From: Drosophila persimilis
Lineage: Eukaryota > Arthropoda > Insecta > Diptera > Drosophilidae
Assembly: GCF_003286085.1 (NCBI RefSeq)
Contig: NW_020825432.1
Coordinates: forward strand, 32,407 to 96,406
Reading direction: 5' to 3'
Length of the DNA: 64,000 nt
A program made the translations under genes and the position numbers. Positions within the stretch are counted from its first letter, which is position 1. Each line of letters begins with the position of its first letter. Below, piece after piece: positions 23,486 to 34,532 of the stretch. The notes beneath the pieces were generated by a model. It was not told the DNA's origin and searched no databases. It worked only from the letters and a program-made list of their open reading frames with translations.

Positions 23486-26400
23486 TCAACAGTTGTCCCA
23501 TCCAGATGCCCTTATAAAGTTGACGATCTTTCTGGGACATAGCGTGGACATCTCCGAGATGTCGTTCAGAAAGGCAGAGCCCAAGTGATGCAGCCTCCTT
23601 CTGCTGAGAGCTGGACAGGAACAGAACAGGTGTTCCACTGTTTCCTCCTCGTCCTCGTCTCTGCAGCTGCGGCAGAAATCATTGTATGGGGCACCCAGCC
23701 TGTTTGCGTGGGTGCCTACTAGCCAGTGTCCTGTGAGGGAACGTATGACTGCGCTGCACCTTTCCCTGCCTAGTTTGCAGAGCTCTGAGGTGCGCTTCTT
23801 ATCTATGGTCGGCCATGTTTGCCGAGCTGTGCGACAACGTGGCCCTGTTTGCCACTTGTTGTCTATCAGTAGCGTGTACTGCTCTTTTATGATGAGCTTG
23901 CAGGTGGCCATAGGCATACAAATATCCACCTTATCTTGGAGAAGGGGGGTTGTAGTGCCAGATCTGGCCAGCTCGTCCGCTATGCAGTTGCCCTCGATAT
24001 CCCGGTGACCCGGGACCCATATAAGGCTGATAGCAAATTGCTGAGCCATCTCGTGAAGAGATCTGCGGCACTTCGCCACAGTAGCCGAGTTCGAGGAGAT
24101 CGCGTTAAGTGATCTGATCGCAGCTTGGCTGTCGCTGTAGATGTTTAGATTGGTTGCCGTGGTGGTAACCGTATGAAGGCAGTACAGAGCCTCCCTGATT
24201 GCTGTAACTTCCGCTTGGAAGACGCTACAGTGATCCGGAAGCCTGAAAGATTGCCTTATGTTAAGTTGTTCAGAGTAGATTCCTCCTCCAACCCTGCCGT
24301 CCAGTTTTGAGCCATCCGTGAAGATGCTTATGGCCCCGTCTGGGCCGGGGGGTCCCTCGAGCCAATCGTCTCTATGAGGGATGATTATGCTGAATGGAGT
24401 CTCCGTGTGCTCCATTGGAACTTGATAGTCCGTTCTTGCTGGGACCTTGTTGTTTTTGTTTAGTATAGATGAGTGACCTATGTTCTGGGGTACCCATTGG
24501 TCAGAGTCCCTAAGACGTATTGCTGCCATTTCTGCCCGCTCCTTTCCTGCAAAGTCAAGGCTCTGAAGGCATAACATGGCGTTTAGCGCATCATTTGGTG
24601 TAGTTCGAAGAGCTCCACTGATGCAGAGGGCGGCTGTTCGCTGAACCTTGCCCAGCTGATTGGTTATTGTCCTTTTCGCTAGGGCAGGCCACCAGACAGT
24701 AACTCCGTAGAGTATTATAGGTCTGACTATTGCCAGATATATCCATCGGACTATGCTTGGGTTCATGCCCCACTTTAGGCCGATAGCTTTTTTGCAAGTA
24801 TAGAGTGCTGTCGTTGCCTTCCTCACTCTATCCTTGACATTCAGGTTCCAGCTGAGCTTTTTGTCAATTACCAACCCTAAGTAACTGGCACTGTCGCTGA
24901 AGGAGAGCCTGTATCCGTTTAGTGTTGGGGGGTTGAGGGGCGGGACCTTGTATTTTTTTGTAAATAACACGAGTTCCGTTTTCGAGGGATTTAGTCCCAA
25001 TCCGCGCGATTCTGTCCATTGGGACAATCGAGCAAGCTTTGCAGTCATTAGGTCGCATAGTGTTTGGGGGTATTTCCCCGCAAAGATAATTGCAACGTCA
25101 TCCGCGTATGCCACTACTTTACAGCCCCCCTCTTCCAGGTCGCAAAGAATCTTATTGACTGCAATGTTCCATAGAAGAGGAGACAGAACTCCCCCTTGCG
25201 GGGTTCCTCTGTTGACATACCTTGACTGGGTGGACGATCCCATCGATGATGTCACCGTCCTGCGTATGAGCAATTGATCAATGAGCATCACCAAGTGACG
25301 GTCCACCCCCAGGTCAGTCAGGGCTTCTGTAATGGCGCCCGGTGTGACGTTATTGAAGGCTCCCTCGATATCGAGAAAAGCTATTAGTGAGTATTATTTG
25401 AGATGCAGGGATTTTTCTACACTCGAGATCACTTCGTGAAGTGCCGTTTCTGTGGATTTTCCTTTCCGGTAGGCATGCTGCGCACTTGAGTACAGCTGGG
25501 GACTTATGGTAGTACGTAATTGTAGCCCGATAAGTCTCTCAAAGGTTTTGAGTAGGAAAGACGATAAACTGATTGGTCTAAAGTCTTTTGGGGTTGAGTG
25601 TGAGGCTTTGCCTGCTTTAGGGATGAAAACTATCCTAGCCTTAAGCCACGCTTGCGGTATTATACATACCGCCAGTATCTTCCTGAAGATACTATGTAGC
25701 CAGTTGATGGCCGTCTCACCGGCCCTCTGAAGCTGGGCCGGGATTACCTGGTCCGGGCCTGGCGATTTAAACGGGTTGAAGCTGTTTACTGCCCAACTTA
25801 TGTTCCGTTTTGTAAGGATATGGTCCATCGATACTACCGATCCCTCTCTTGGGAGGTATGACGGCTCGGTGGATGTGCATCCGGGGAAGTGCGTGTCGAG
25901 CAAAATGTGCAGGGACTCCTCACTAGAGTTGGTCCACGTGCCATCATTCTTTTTGAGGTACCCTACCGAGGGGGTGGTTTTTGAGAGAACTTTCCGGAGT
26001 CTTGCGGCCTCCGAGGTTTCCTCGATTTCGGAGCAAAATTTTTGCCAGGAGGCTCTTTTAGCCTTCCTCGTTTCCTTTTTGTATAGTGCTAGACTGGTTT
26101 TATAGTCTGCCCAGTGAGTATCCTCCTTATTTCTTGTGGATCTGTTGAATAGAGTCCTGCAAGTTCTACGAAGGGTGTCTAGTTGCTTAGACCACCAGGG
26201 GGGTTTCTTTTTTCCCCTTGGTCTGGTAGAAGGACATGCTGCCTTGAAGGCTTTGTTGCACGCATCCGTAAACCTGTACACAAGACGGTTTAGGTTGTCT
26301 TCAGTGTTCGGGCAGTTAGGGGCGTTAGGAGGGAGTAGCTCCTCCAGCGTTGTGCTATATTTTTCCCAGTTGGCTTTTCTGGGGTTGATATAGTCGGTTG

Positions 26401-27118
26401 GTTTGGGAATATCGAAGGATAATATCGTCTCGATATACCTGTGGTCCGAGAAGGAGTGGTCTCCTAGGACTCTCCAGCTCTTGATTGTGTCCAGCAGTTT
26501 GCTTGACACTAGCGTGAGGTCAATGACCTCCTGCCGATTTTTAATTATAAATGTGGGGTCATTACCCCGATTGCATATGAATAAATTTGAGTTCAGGATG
26601 AAGCTGAACAGTGACTCAACCCTTACATTCGTGTCCGTACTCCCCCATTGGGTGTGGTGGGCGTTGGCATCGCAACCTATAAGTAGGTCTTTGTCCGTCC
26701 TTTCGCTGTCGCTGGCTATTTTGCGAACAAGGTCGTTCGGAGGATCATTCTCCTCGTGGGCCATATAGGATGCCACCAGCCTGAGATGATGACCTCTTAG
26801 TTCTAGGCTTGCCGCCGTGTTATCTCCATCGCTATAATTGTGGAGCAGAAAGATATTTAGGTGCTTTCTAGCAAGTATGCAGGTACGGATTTTACCTTCA
26901 TTTTGGGATACAATGATCTTGTATTCCCTCGTCCCCAATCCACAGACCTTGCCTCCTACCACCCAAGGCTCCTGGATCAGGACTACGTCGGCTCCGCTTG
27001 CGTCTAGGCGGAGTATGAGAGCAGCCGATGCTGCTTTACAGTGGTGGAGATTTATTTGAAGGATCCTTAGGACCATCTTCAAGATTCTCCACCACCGTGA
27101 TGTCCGCGTCCGAGTCAT
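23486..27118 (-). pseudogene. LOA LINE ORF2: endonuclease, RT, RNase H, one nonsense codon
   Basis: Full-length frame of about 1,210 codons interrupted only by a TAA at 25394-25396, where copy 1 has a Glu codon. The endonuclease spans about residues 1-230: QINLHHCKAAS, QEPWVVGG, GCDANAHHTQWGS, SDHRYIET. RT (about 450-720) includes SPGPDQV, DIEGAFNNV, GTPQGGVLSPLL and YADD. RNase H (about 870-1030) shows TDGSKLDG, SDSQAAI and GHRDIEGNCIADELA. A C-terminal CCHC-like knuckle ends it. The stop falls just before the DIEGAF catalytic motif, so no RT activity is expected from this copy. It overlaps ORF1 by about 80 bp in a different frame. Confidence 0.9.
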
Positions 27119-28385
27119 CTGAGACTCTCTCTCGGCACATTGACTCGAAGTCGAGCATCAGTTCTGTTTCTGAGGAGAAGCCTTCCTGGTCTGGCTCCAG
27201 CTCGTCGTCAGGCGCTTCGATCTCCGCAACGACATCCTGCACGTCTGGGTTGACGACAGGAAGCGCCGCGGCCGCCGCGTCCGATTTGTACACCTTGATG
27301 GTGACCGAGCTGAAGCCGAAGTTTAGCTCTCCTTTTGCTGCCTCTATCGGGGCCAGCGACTCTTTATTGAGAACGAGAACTGCCTGGTTAGTCGGCCCTT
27401 GTGTCGTCTCAACTTTGGCTACCTTCCAATCGGAGGTTGGTAGTCCTGGGTTGCACCTCTGCAACATCTTGAGGATGCGTTCTGGCTCCTTAAAGGTAGC
27501 CGGCACCCAAATTCTGGCCCTCGGTCTGCTGGGCACCTCGCTCCAGTCGACTGCGACGAGTTTCGCCCCAGCATAAACCTCGCCGACCTGCGCTACCGCC
27601 GCTTTGTACAGCTTCACAGAGCGCTCGTCTTCGCAGGCAATTATCTTTACATTGCCCTGGAACCACCCCATGTCCTTGCAGACTGGCGGAGGTCCAGGGT
27701 CTTTGTCGAGGAGTTCGAAGCAGCGGTCGGCCAATGCCGCTTCCACCCACTTCCACTGACTCCTTGGGATTCTCCCCTCTGCGCTGCCTTTGTCGAGGAC
27801 ACCAATTAGCGTCCTCTCCTTGGCAATCTGCGCAAAGGAGACATTTGGCAGCACTCTGGAGCGCTTTGCTACCGGTCCCGGTGTCTCCTGCGAGCGCTGC
27901 CTCTTGGCTTGGGGAGCCACCTTTTTCTGTTCTAAGGTGAACTCCGGAAGTACGGCCGAAGCCCATTCCACCTTCTTCAGCCATTCGGCTGATGGGCTGG
28001 CTTCACTGCTGGCGTGTTGCCGACGGAGTATGTGCCCTGCACTCCTCTTTTCGGCATATGAGTATCGTCTGGCTTGGGCACTTGTCGACGGCAAGTCAAC
28101 CCCCTCCGCTTTACCAGAAGGTCGGGCAGCCGCAATATTGCTTAGCTTCCCTTCCAAGGTGTCAGCTTCGGGAGTTACCTTGCCACCGACACCGGATTCG
28201 GGATGGGACCCCCTCGGGTTCGCACAGGCACCTTCCACCTTGTAGGTATTCCCCACTATAGAGCCAGTTGGGCCAGGCCTTTGGGCCGCTGCCTTTCCGA
28301 GCTTGGGATTGCTCCCAGTTGGCATTTGGGGAGCGCCGCACTCATTTGTTTTTTTGTTGGTTTTTTTGTTTTTATTGTTATACAT
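27036..28385 (-). CDS. LOA LINE ORF1 protein (449 aa)
   Basis: Intact frame from ATG 28385 to a stop at 27036. The N-terminus is Lys/Asn-rich, followed by a low-complexity basic region (residues about 1-190) and a globular middle (about 200-385; CKDMGWFQGNVKIIACEDER, RARIWVPATF) resembling DUF4780. The C-terminal tail is acidic (EIEAPDDELEPDQEG). It probably binds element RNA in the ribonucleoprotein particle. I see no classical CCHC knuckles. The stop lies inside the beginning of ORF2, suggesting coupled translation of the two frames. Confidence 0.75.
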   Translation of the reverse strand: MYNNKNKKTNKKTNECGAPQMPTGSNPKLGKAAAQRPGPTGSIVGNTYKVEGACANPRGSHPESGVGGKVTPEADTLEGKLSNIAAARPSGKAEGVDLPSTSAQARRYSYAEKRSAGHILRRQHASSEASPSAEWLKKVEWASAVLPEFTLEQKKVAPQAKRQRSQETPGPVAKRSRVLPNVSFAQIAKERTLIGVLDKGSAEGRIPRSQWKWVEAALADRCFELLDKDPGPPPVCKDMGWFQGNVKIIACEDERSVKLYKAAVAQVGEVYAGAKLVAVDWSEVPSRPRARIWVPATFKEPERILKMLQRCNPGLPTSDWKVAKVETTQGPTNQAVLVLNKESLAPIEAAKGELNFGFSSVTIKVYKSDAAAAALPVVNPDVQDVVAEIEAPDDELEPDQEGFSSETELMLDFESMCRERVSDDSDADITVVENLEDGPKDPSNKSPPL

Positions 28386-28829
28386 CTTGTTCCCACGAGA
28401 TGCAGAGAAAGGGAAAGGTCAGCCCGGGCAGAGATCCACGTTGCCCGGGTAAGGCATCATTAGAACAGGGGGCTGCCAAGTCCCTGAGCCCTCCGTTAGA
28501 GACTGGGCTATTTTTTATACCGAGCCCCCAGCCAGGCTGACTCTCGGCACGGGTCGAGTAACACACTTAGTCCGGCCCGGTGTGAGGTGGATGTGGGGGT
28601 TGGGATGTGGGATATTGAGGCGGCACCACAAGCGCATCGTCAGTGTTGCTGCTTCGCGAACACCCGCTGGCTGTCTGGGACTGCTTATTTCGGTACTCTC
28701 CCGTGAGGGATGCCCGCTTATTCGCAGCTGACCTACCGAGGTAGGCCGTTCGCTATCCGCAACCCGCGACCCGTCCGGTGGCCTCAGCTAGGCCCCCTTT
28801 GAGCTACCTCACAAGCTCATCAGACCAGA

Positions 28830-28916
28830 AAGGCTAGAGTAACCAAATTTAGTATCCGCACTCCTGTTAGATCGCACTATAAAACGTATATCTGAAAATT
28901 TCGCCCCACCCCCTTC
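28830..28916 (+). mobile_element. DINE repeat 8, right part, truncated
   Basis: Continuation after the LINE. It is fused at CCCCACCCCCTTCC to the middle of exon 2 of RING gene copy C, so here the deletion reaches much further into the gene than in block 1. Confidence 0.8.
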
Positions 28917-29165
28917 CAGCTATTGCTTTCGACTACCCCACGAGTGTCCCTCATGGTTGACCATTTGATCCAGATGCCGCAGAGTGTCTGCAGCGCCAAG
29001 CAGCTGCACGACATACGCCCGCGTATCTACCGCCATATTTTCGATTCAACCGGCAAGTGCGCAAAGCGCCAGGAGCTTCCCTTGGCGACCTCAGGCCCTG
29101 TACCGGCTATTTGCCATGACCCGGATCCAGCTCCGTTTGTGGATGTTTTTGCATTATTGAGCTGA
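28917..29165 (+). pseudogene. RING/TRAF zinc-finger gene, copy C (3' end only)
   Basis: Only the last ~245 bp remain, starting at AGCTATTGCTTTCGAC and encoding the end of exon 2. It shares with copy B the loss of GG near 29089 (GGCGACCTCAGG), supporting a common block ancestor. Confidence 0.8.
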
Positions 29166-29253
29166 CGCTAAAAACCTTTAAATTGTGGTTTAAACCTTTA
29201 TTGGGCACATCTTTTGATTTGATTTTTAAATTCGTTGCTTTAGAGCTGCATTT

Positions 29254-29522
29254 TTAGGGTTTGGGCGCCTTCTGGATCTGCTCGTTCACAGCAAGACCTT
29301 CTTCAGCAGCAGCCTTGGCCTTATCATGGAAGTCGTGCAGAAGCAATCGAGTAAATTAGGCATACGTTTTTGTCTGGTCTGTTAAGGTCGGCTAGTGTCG
29401 GCTAGACTTACCTTAACGCTATCCTCGATGAAAAATTCCTTGACCTTTGCCAGCAGGCCGTTGAGCTGAGCCTCAACTGGCTTGGTGGGCTCCTCACGAG
29501 GCACGCGAGCACACATGCACAC
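29254..29522 (-). pseudogene. Small-peptide gene remnant, copy C
   Basis: Same as copy B, with FFIED in the first visible exon. No start exon. Confidence 0.5.
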
Positions 29523-30354
29523 CTGAAAGCAGAGTTACAGTAAAACCACAATGAGTCAAAGCAATCTTGGCTATTTTTGGTTTTTAGTTTGTTTCACTGG
29601 TCCTGCTCTTTACTGAAGAACGTTGACTTGAGTACTCATAGCGACAGCTCGTTTTGCGTCGCAGCCGAGATGAAACCGAGAGCCGGGCTTATTACCGGCG
29701 CCACTATCAAGGTCAAGTGCTTAGAAGCGTACGTCCCGGTCCGCTCAGATAAGAGAGTGGAGTGAAGTAGAGTGCTAAAAGTAGAGTTATAGACTATGTA
29801 GCATACTATGTGGGCATGGAGGACATTTTACTACCCATTTAGAGCTCTGGCAAATGGTCGAGATAAGAATTTATATAAAAAAAAATCGCGTACGAGTAGG
29901 AAAAGGATACTAGGAAACGGGATACAGGGGGTCAAAGGGACAGATCAGCATGGATACGTAAACGAAGAAGATCACCGGTCAGATCTTTGTCGGCTGCGGT
30001 ATAGCTCATTGGCGAGAACGCCCACCCTACCATGATCCTTCAGGGCCACCTATTAACAGTCAGGATCCCTTCAAATAAGCCTGCTATTCGATATTGTCTT
30101 ACATTTATAGGGTATTACTATACAGCATATACTGGGGAAGGAATATCATAAGGGCGAGGTAGGGTATAATGATCTTAAATCTATAAAACTGATTAGTAGT
30201 AGGTATATATAAATGCACGAGCATGTATAAAACCGTGATTATGGTTGAAGACCAACGAATAGTTACCGCACATTCATTCTTTTCAGATGGGGGTTAAATC
30301 GGTGGTACTGGCACGTGTCCGGGAATAACCAATCCGTAACTTCTAGACCAGCGT
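29523..30354 (-). other. Common flank of the LTR remnant, copy 3
   Basis: Intron tail, then the most complete version of the flank. It includes an ATATAAAAAAAAATCGCG run at about 29870 that is the DINE insertion point in unit E. No gene assigned. Confidence 0.5.
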
Positions 30355-30989
30355 TGTAATACGTAGATACTAGTGGTGCTAATCCTACGCGGAAAAAACA
30401 GGAATTTTTCAACGGGTCTCTGTAGCTGGGTGGATAATTACCTCAACAGAATTACACCACTGATCGAAAAATTTTACTGAACTGTGGGCGTTCGTTTTCC
30501 AAATGGTCGAACGGCTGCCCCAGTATTGACGATATATAACTGGCGCGTCCACTCAAATTAAATGATCACTTTGAGCCGCACTTGGCACTTGCACTAGGCT
30601 TTGACTTTGGCTTGACCTTGGTTTAGAGAACTGGGTCAGCTCTACAAGACTTCTTTTTCCACGGCCGGTCACTCTGACGGTCACGAGGAGAGAAATAAAG
30701 AGGCTGGGACTACTAAAAACAGCAAACCACGTTTTTCCACACTTTCTATGGTCTTCTTCTGTTATACAGGATCCAGACACAGCAATATTTAATAAAATAT
30801 AGTGCACGGCAGAAAAATTGCATATCAAAGCGTTGCCGCTTGGTCGCAAAACAGCTCTTGATAAGCTTTATCAAAGCTCACAAGATCTTCAACTCGAATT
30901 TTTTTACAGCCTAGTTTTAGGCTGTAATTTTGGGAGTTAGCCGTGGATAATTAAAATACAAGAAGACACGATAAGCGTCGAATATTACA
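30355..30989 (-). repeat. LTR of the gypsy-type element, copy 3 (635 bp)
   Basis: Same termini and length as copy 2, differing by only a few bases. Confidence 0.85.
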
Positions 30990-31089
30990 CCCCCCGCTGA
31001 AATCACAGTTTGGGGTCTTGCTAACCAAAGCGTGATCCACACTTGGAGTGCTGGATACGATTTATTGTTTAATATCATTTGCGTGATAT

Positions 31090-31944
31090 TTACCAATAAA
31101 GCGACCCTGGAAATCTTTTCTTAATGCGGGCTTTCCGAAACGTAGGTGCCAGTTTCGCATCAATGCCTTTCACAAAACTACTCTGGTCAAAATTTCGTCT
31201 ATACACTTCTTGACCCACTTGAAAGTTTACTTCTCGGCTTCGAAGATTATAGATATTTTCATTGCGAACATGCTGCTGTTTCATTGCTTCTGCAGCGGTC
31301 TTGCGAATTAGCTCGAAGGAATCGTCGCGATCGAAGACTACTGTTCGGTTCTCCAACATACTGAGGTTTCGTAGGAGTTGATTAGTGGAACCGCCAGTAA
31401 TCATGTTTTGGCCAAAAGCAACAGGATATGGGCTACTTTTGATGGCTGCATGCACACTGGATTGATCGGGCTTAATGTACGCTTTGATAGCAGCGAGTAC
31501 CGAGCGATTTACCCGCTCTGAGGTATTGGTTTGGGGAGCGTAGGCGGCGGTGTACGAATGTCGAATTTGGTGTTTCGCTAACAGATCCTTGAACTTGTGT
31601 GACTTGAATTGAACGCCGTTATCTGACACTATCACTTCCGGGACTCCAAAGCACTGAAACAGGTCTTCCTCCATGAACCGAGTTACGGCATCCGCAGTAA
31701 ATTTCTTTACCACTTTTAGGAAAGGAAATTTAGAAAAATGATCGAGTACTACAAAAATGCCTATATTCCCGGATCGACTTCGGGGGTACGGACCTAGAAA
31801 ATCGACGTAAAGTTTTTGAAATAGACGAAATGTCTCCCCTGCTTTGCCCATTGGCGGACGTAGAGGATGATTGGGATGCTCGGTCGTTCCTATTCGAGGA
31901 AGTCGGTCAGCTGTACTCTTCGTCGCCCAAAAAAAGCATAACAT
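31090..31944 (-). pseudogene. Retroelement integrase core, copy 3
   Basis: A 284-aa frame matching copy 2 at every residue I compared, with the same D, D, E residues and the same truncation at the adjoining DINE. Confidence 0.8.
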
Positions 31945-32012
31945 CTAATTCGTTAATTTCCTTCCTGTTTTGCTACTCAAAAAAAATTCGCTTCAGCAGC
32001 GATCAAATACAA

Positions 32013-33119
32013 AACGAGGGGGAACGTTGTGAGTTGCTGCGGACACCGCAACTCTAGAGTTATACCCGATACTAAGTCAGTATGGCTCTCCTCCGGCAGA
32101 CGCCGCTAATATTTAACGACACGACAAAGAGTGCGTGCGAGAGACACGAGAGACAGAAAATCAGTCTGAGCGTGACGTCGGGCGCTGCGTAGCCACTGCA
32201 AATTGATTTGTTCCTTTTGGCTACAAAAATGATCTGATATGATCCAGATTCAGCAATCTGATAGATATGGTCGTTATCTATGATTCTGCGTTTTTAGTTT
32301 TCTCGAATCTGCAATATTGTGGATGCAACAGATTTTCGTCCTTTGTGGGGGCGGATGGGGGTGGGGCGAAATTCTGAGATATACGTTTTATAGTGACATC
32401 TCAAAGGAGTGTGTGTACCAAATTTGGTTACTCTAGCCTTAATAGTCTCTGAGATTTGTGGTTGCCTCAGATTTTCGTCCTTTGCGGGGGCGGAAGGGGG
32501 TGTGGCGAAATTTGGGCATGAAACGGTCAAGGTTCGATATCACAGGAGTGTGGATACCAAATTTGGTTGCTCTGGCTTTTATAGGTTCTGAGATCCTTGA
32601 ACTCATATTTTGCAATTGGCAAAACCGACCATGAAACCTGTGTGTTAGAGTGAGACAGAGCGAGAAAGAGTGAAATTGTTTTCGTGATTCTGGCTGTAAT
32701 AATTATACGATCTGGTTCAGATTTTGCACTCTGTAAGATATAGTCATCTTCTACGATTCTGCGTTTTTAGTTTTCTCGTATCGTCGAAATTGTGGATGCC
32801 ACAGATTTTCGCCCTTTGTGGGGGCCGAAGTGGGCGGGGCAAAGTTTTGAAATACTTTTGGAGCAGTGACATATCACAGAAGTCTGGATCCAAAACATCG
32901 TTGCTCTAGCTCTTATAGACTTTGAGCACTAGGCGCTGAAAGGGGACGGACAGACGGACGGACGGACAGACAGACAGGGCTCAATCGACTCGGCTATTGA
33001 TGCTGATCAAGAATATATATACTTTATGGGGTCGGAAACGATTCCTTCTGGACGTTACACACATCCATTTTCACCACAAATCTAATATACCCCAATACTC
33101 ATTTTGAGTATCGGGTATA
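32013..33119 (-). mobile_element. DINE repeat 9, full length
   Basis: Minus-strand copy. It carries a 7-bp insertion in the GA-rich stretch near 32137-32160 (GCGAGAGACACGAGAGACAG, where others have GCGAGAGAGACAG). Confidence 0.9.
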
Positions 33120-33122
33120 AAA

Positions 33123-34071
33123 AACGAGGGGGAACGTTGTGAGTTGCTGCGGACACCGCAACTCTACAGTTATACCCGATACTAAGTCAGTATGGCTCTC
33201 CTCCGGCAGACGCCGCTAATATTAAACGACACGACAAAGAGTGCGTGCGAGAGAGACAGAAAATCAGTCTGAGCGTGACGTCGGGCGCTGCGTAGCCAGT
33301 GCAAATTGATTTGTTTCCTTTGGCTATAAAAATGATCTGATCTGATCTAGATGCAGCAATCTGATAGATATGGTCGTTCTCTATGATTCTGCGTTTTTAG
33401 TTTTCTCGAATCTGCAATATTGTGGATGCAACAGATTTTCGTCCTTTGTGGGGGCGGAAGGAGGTGGGGCGAAATTTTGAGATAAACGTTTTATAGAGAG
33501 ATCTAACAGGAGTGCGGATACTAAATTTGGTTACTCTAGCCTTAATAGTCTCTGAGATTTGTGAATATCCCCAGACTTGCATCCTTTGCGGGGGCGGAAG
33601 GGGGTGTGGCGAAATTTTGAAATAAACTCGTCTCGGTCCGATATATTAGGAGTATGGATACCAAATTTGGTTGCTCTAGCTTTTATAGTCTCTGAGATCT
33701 AGACGCTAATGTTTTACTCTAAGCAAAGCCGCCTATGCTACGTGTGTGTTAGAGAGAGACAGGGCGAGAAAAAATGAAAAAAAGCAGTGACATATCACAG
33801 AAGTCTGGATCCAGAACATCGTTGCTCTAGCTCTTATAGTCTTTGAGCATTAGGCGCTGAAGGGGACGGACAGACGGACAGACGGACGGACGGACAGACG
33901 GACAGACGGACAGACGGACAGACAGACATGCCTCAATCGACTCGGCTATTGATGCTGATCAAGAATATATATACTTTATGGGTTCGGAAACGATTCCTTC
34001 TGGACGTTACACACATCCACTTTTACCACAAATCTAATATACCCCAATACTCATTTTGAGTATCGGGTATA
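33123..34071 (-). mobile_element. DINE repeat 10, internal deletion
   Basis: Head-to-tail with DINE 9. About 190 bp are missing around 33775 (GAAAAAATGAAAAAAAGCAG). It carries diagnostic variants CATGCCTCAATCG and TATGGGTTCGG near its right end. Confidence 0.88.
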
Positions 34072-34374
34072 AAAAACATGTCAGCAACATATCTATTTGA
34101 CATGTACTAAATGAAACATGGACTAATAGGCACCGTAATCTTGTTTGCGATAGCAGAGCACTTTGGCGGTCAAAGAGGTTACTTTTCACCACACCAGTCC
34201 ACCGAGACACCACCCCCCCCAGACCCATTGAACGCTATGGGCCGCATTACAAATATTTTTGAGTACATTTATGTGTAGATCAAAGTGCATTCTATTAAAT
34301 TAAACTATTCATGGGTGCCTACTATGCCGTTTTTCTCTGTGTGTATCCTCTGTTTTTAAATTTGTAATTTTCAG

Positions 34375-34475
34375 GGAACCAGCTTGGCCTTGGAAAACTC
34401 GTAACCTTGTGCTCGTACTTTACACCAGAGTATCAGTTCACTCTGCAAAAACAGGCAATCAGAATTGTTGAATAA
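34375..34475 (+). pseudogene. Terminal exon of an unidentified host gene (unit D)
   Basis: After a good acceptor (TTGTAATTTTCAG, ending 34374), 32 codons run in frame to TAA 34473-34475, including LGKLVTLCSYFTPEYQFTLQ. The stop overlaps AATAAA, a poly(A) signal, and the RING gene start lies only about 57 bp further. The upstream exons are absent: 34072-34374 is intron-like and then the DINE begins. I do not recognise the protein. Copies A and B keep only the last ~25 bp of this exon, after the DINE fusion. Confidence 0.5.
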
Positions 34476-34532
34476 AGCACGCACACATACTGTAAAGCCA
34501 GGCCGAGGCTGCTGGCCGAAATACCCTTCAGA

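Larger units (their letters stand above)
23352..28841 (-). mobile_element. LOA-clade LINE copy 2, structurally complete
   Basis: About 5.47 kb between identical 12-bp target-site duplications (23352-23363 and 28830-28841). It has the 5' untranslated region (28386-28829), ORF1, an overlapping ORF2, and the GGTTA tail at 23364-23381. It shares its insertion site and flanks with copy 1, so the two are one insertion copied by segmental duplication. Confidence 0.88.
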
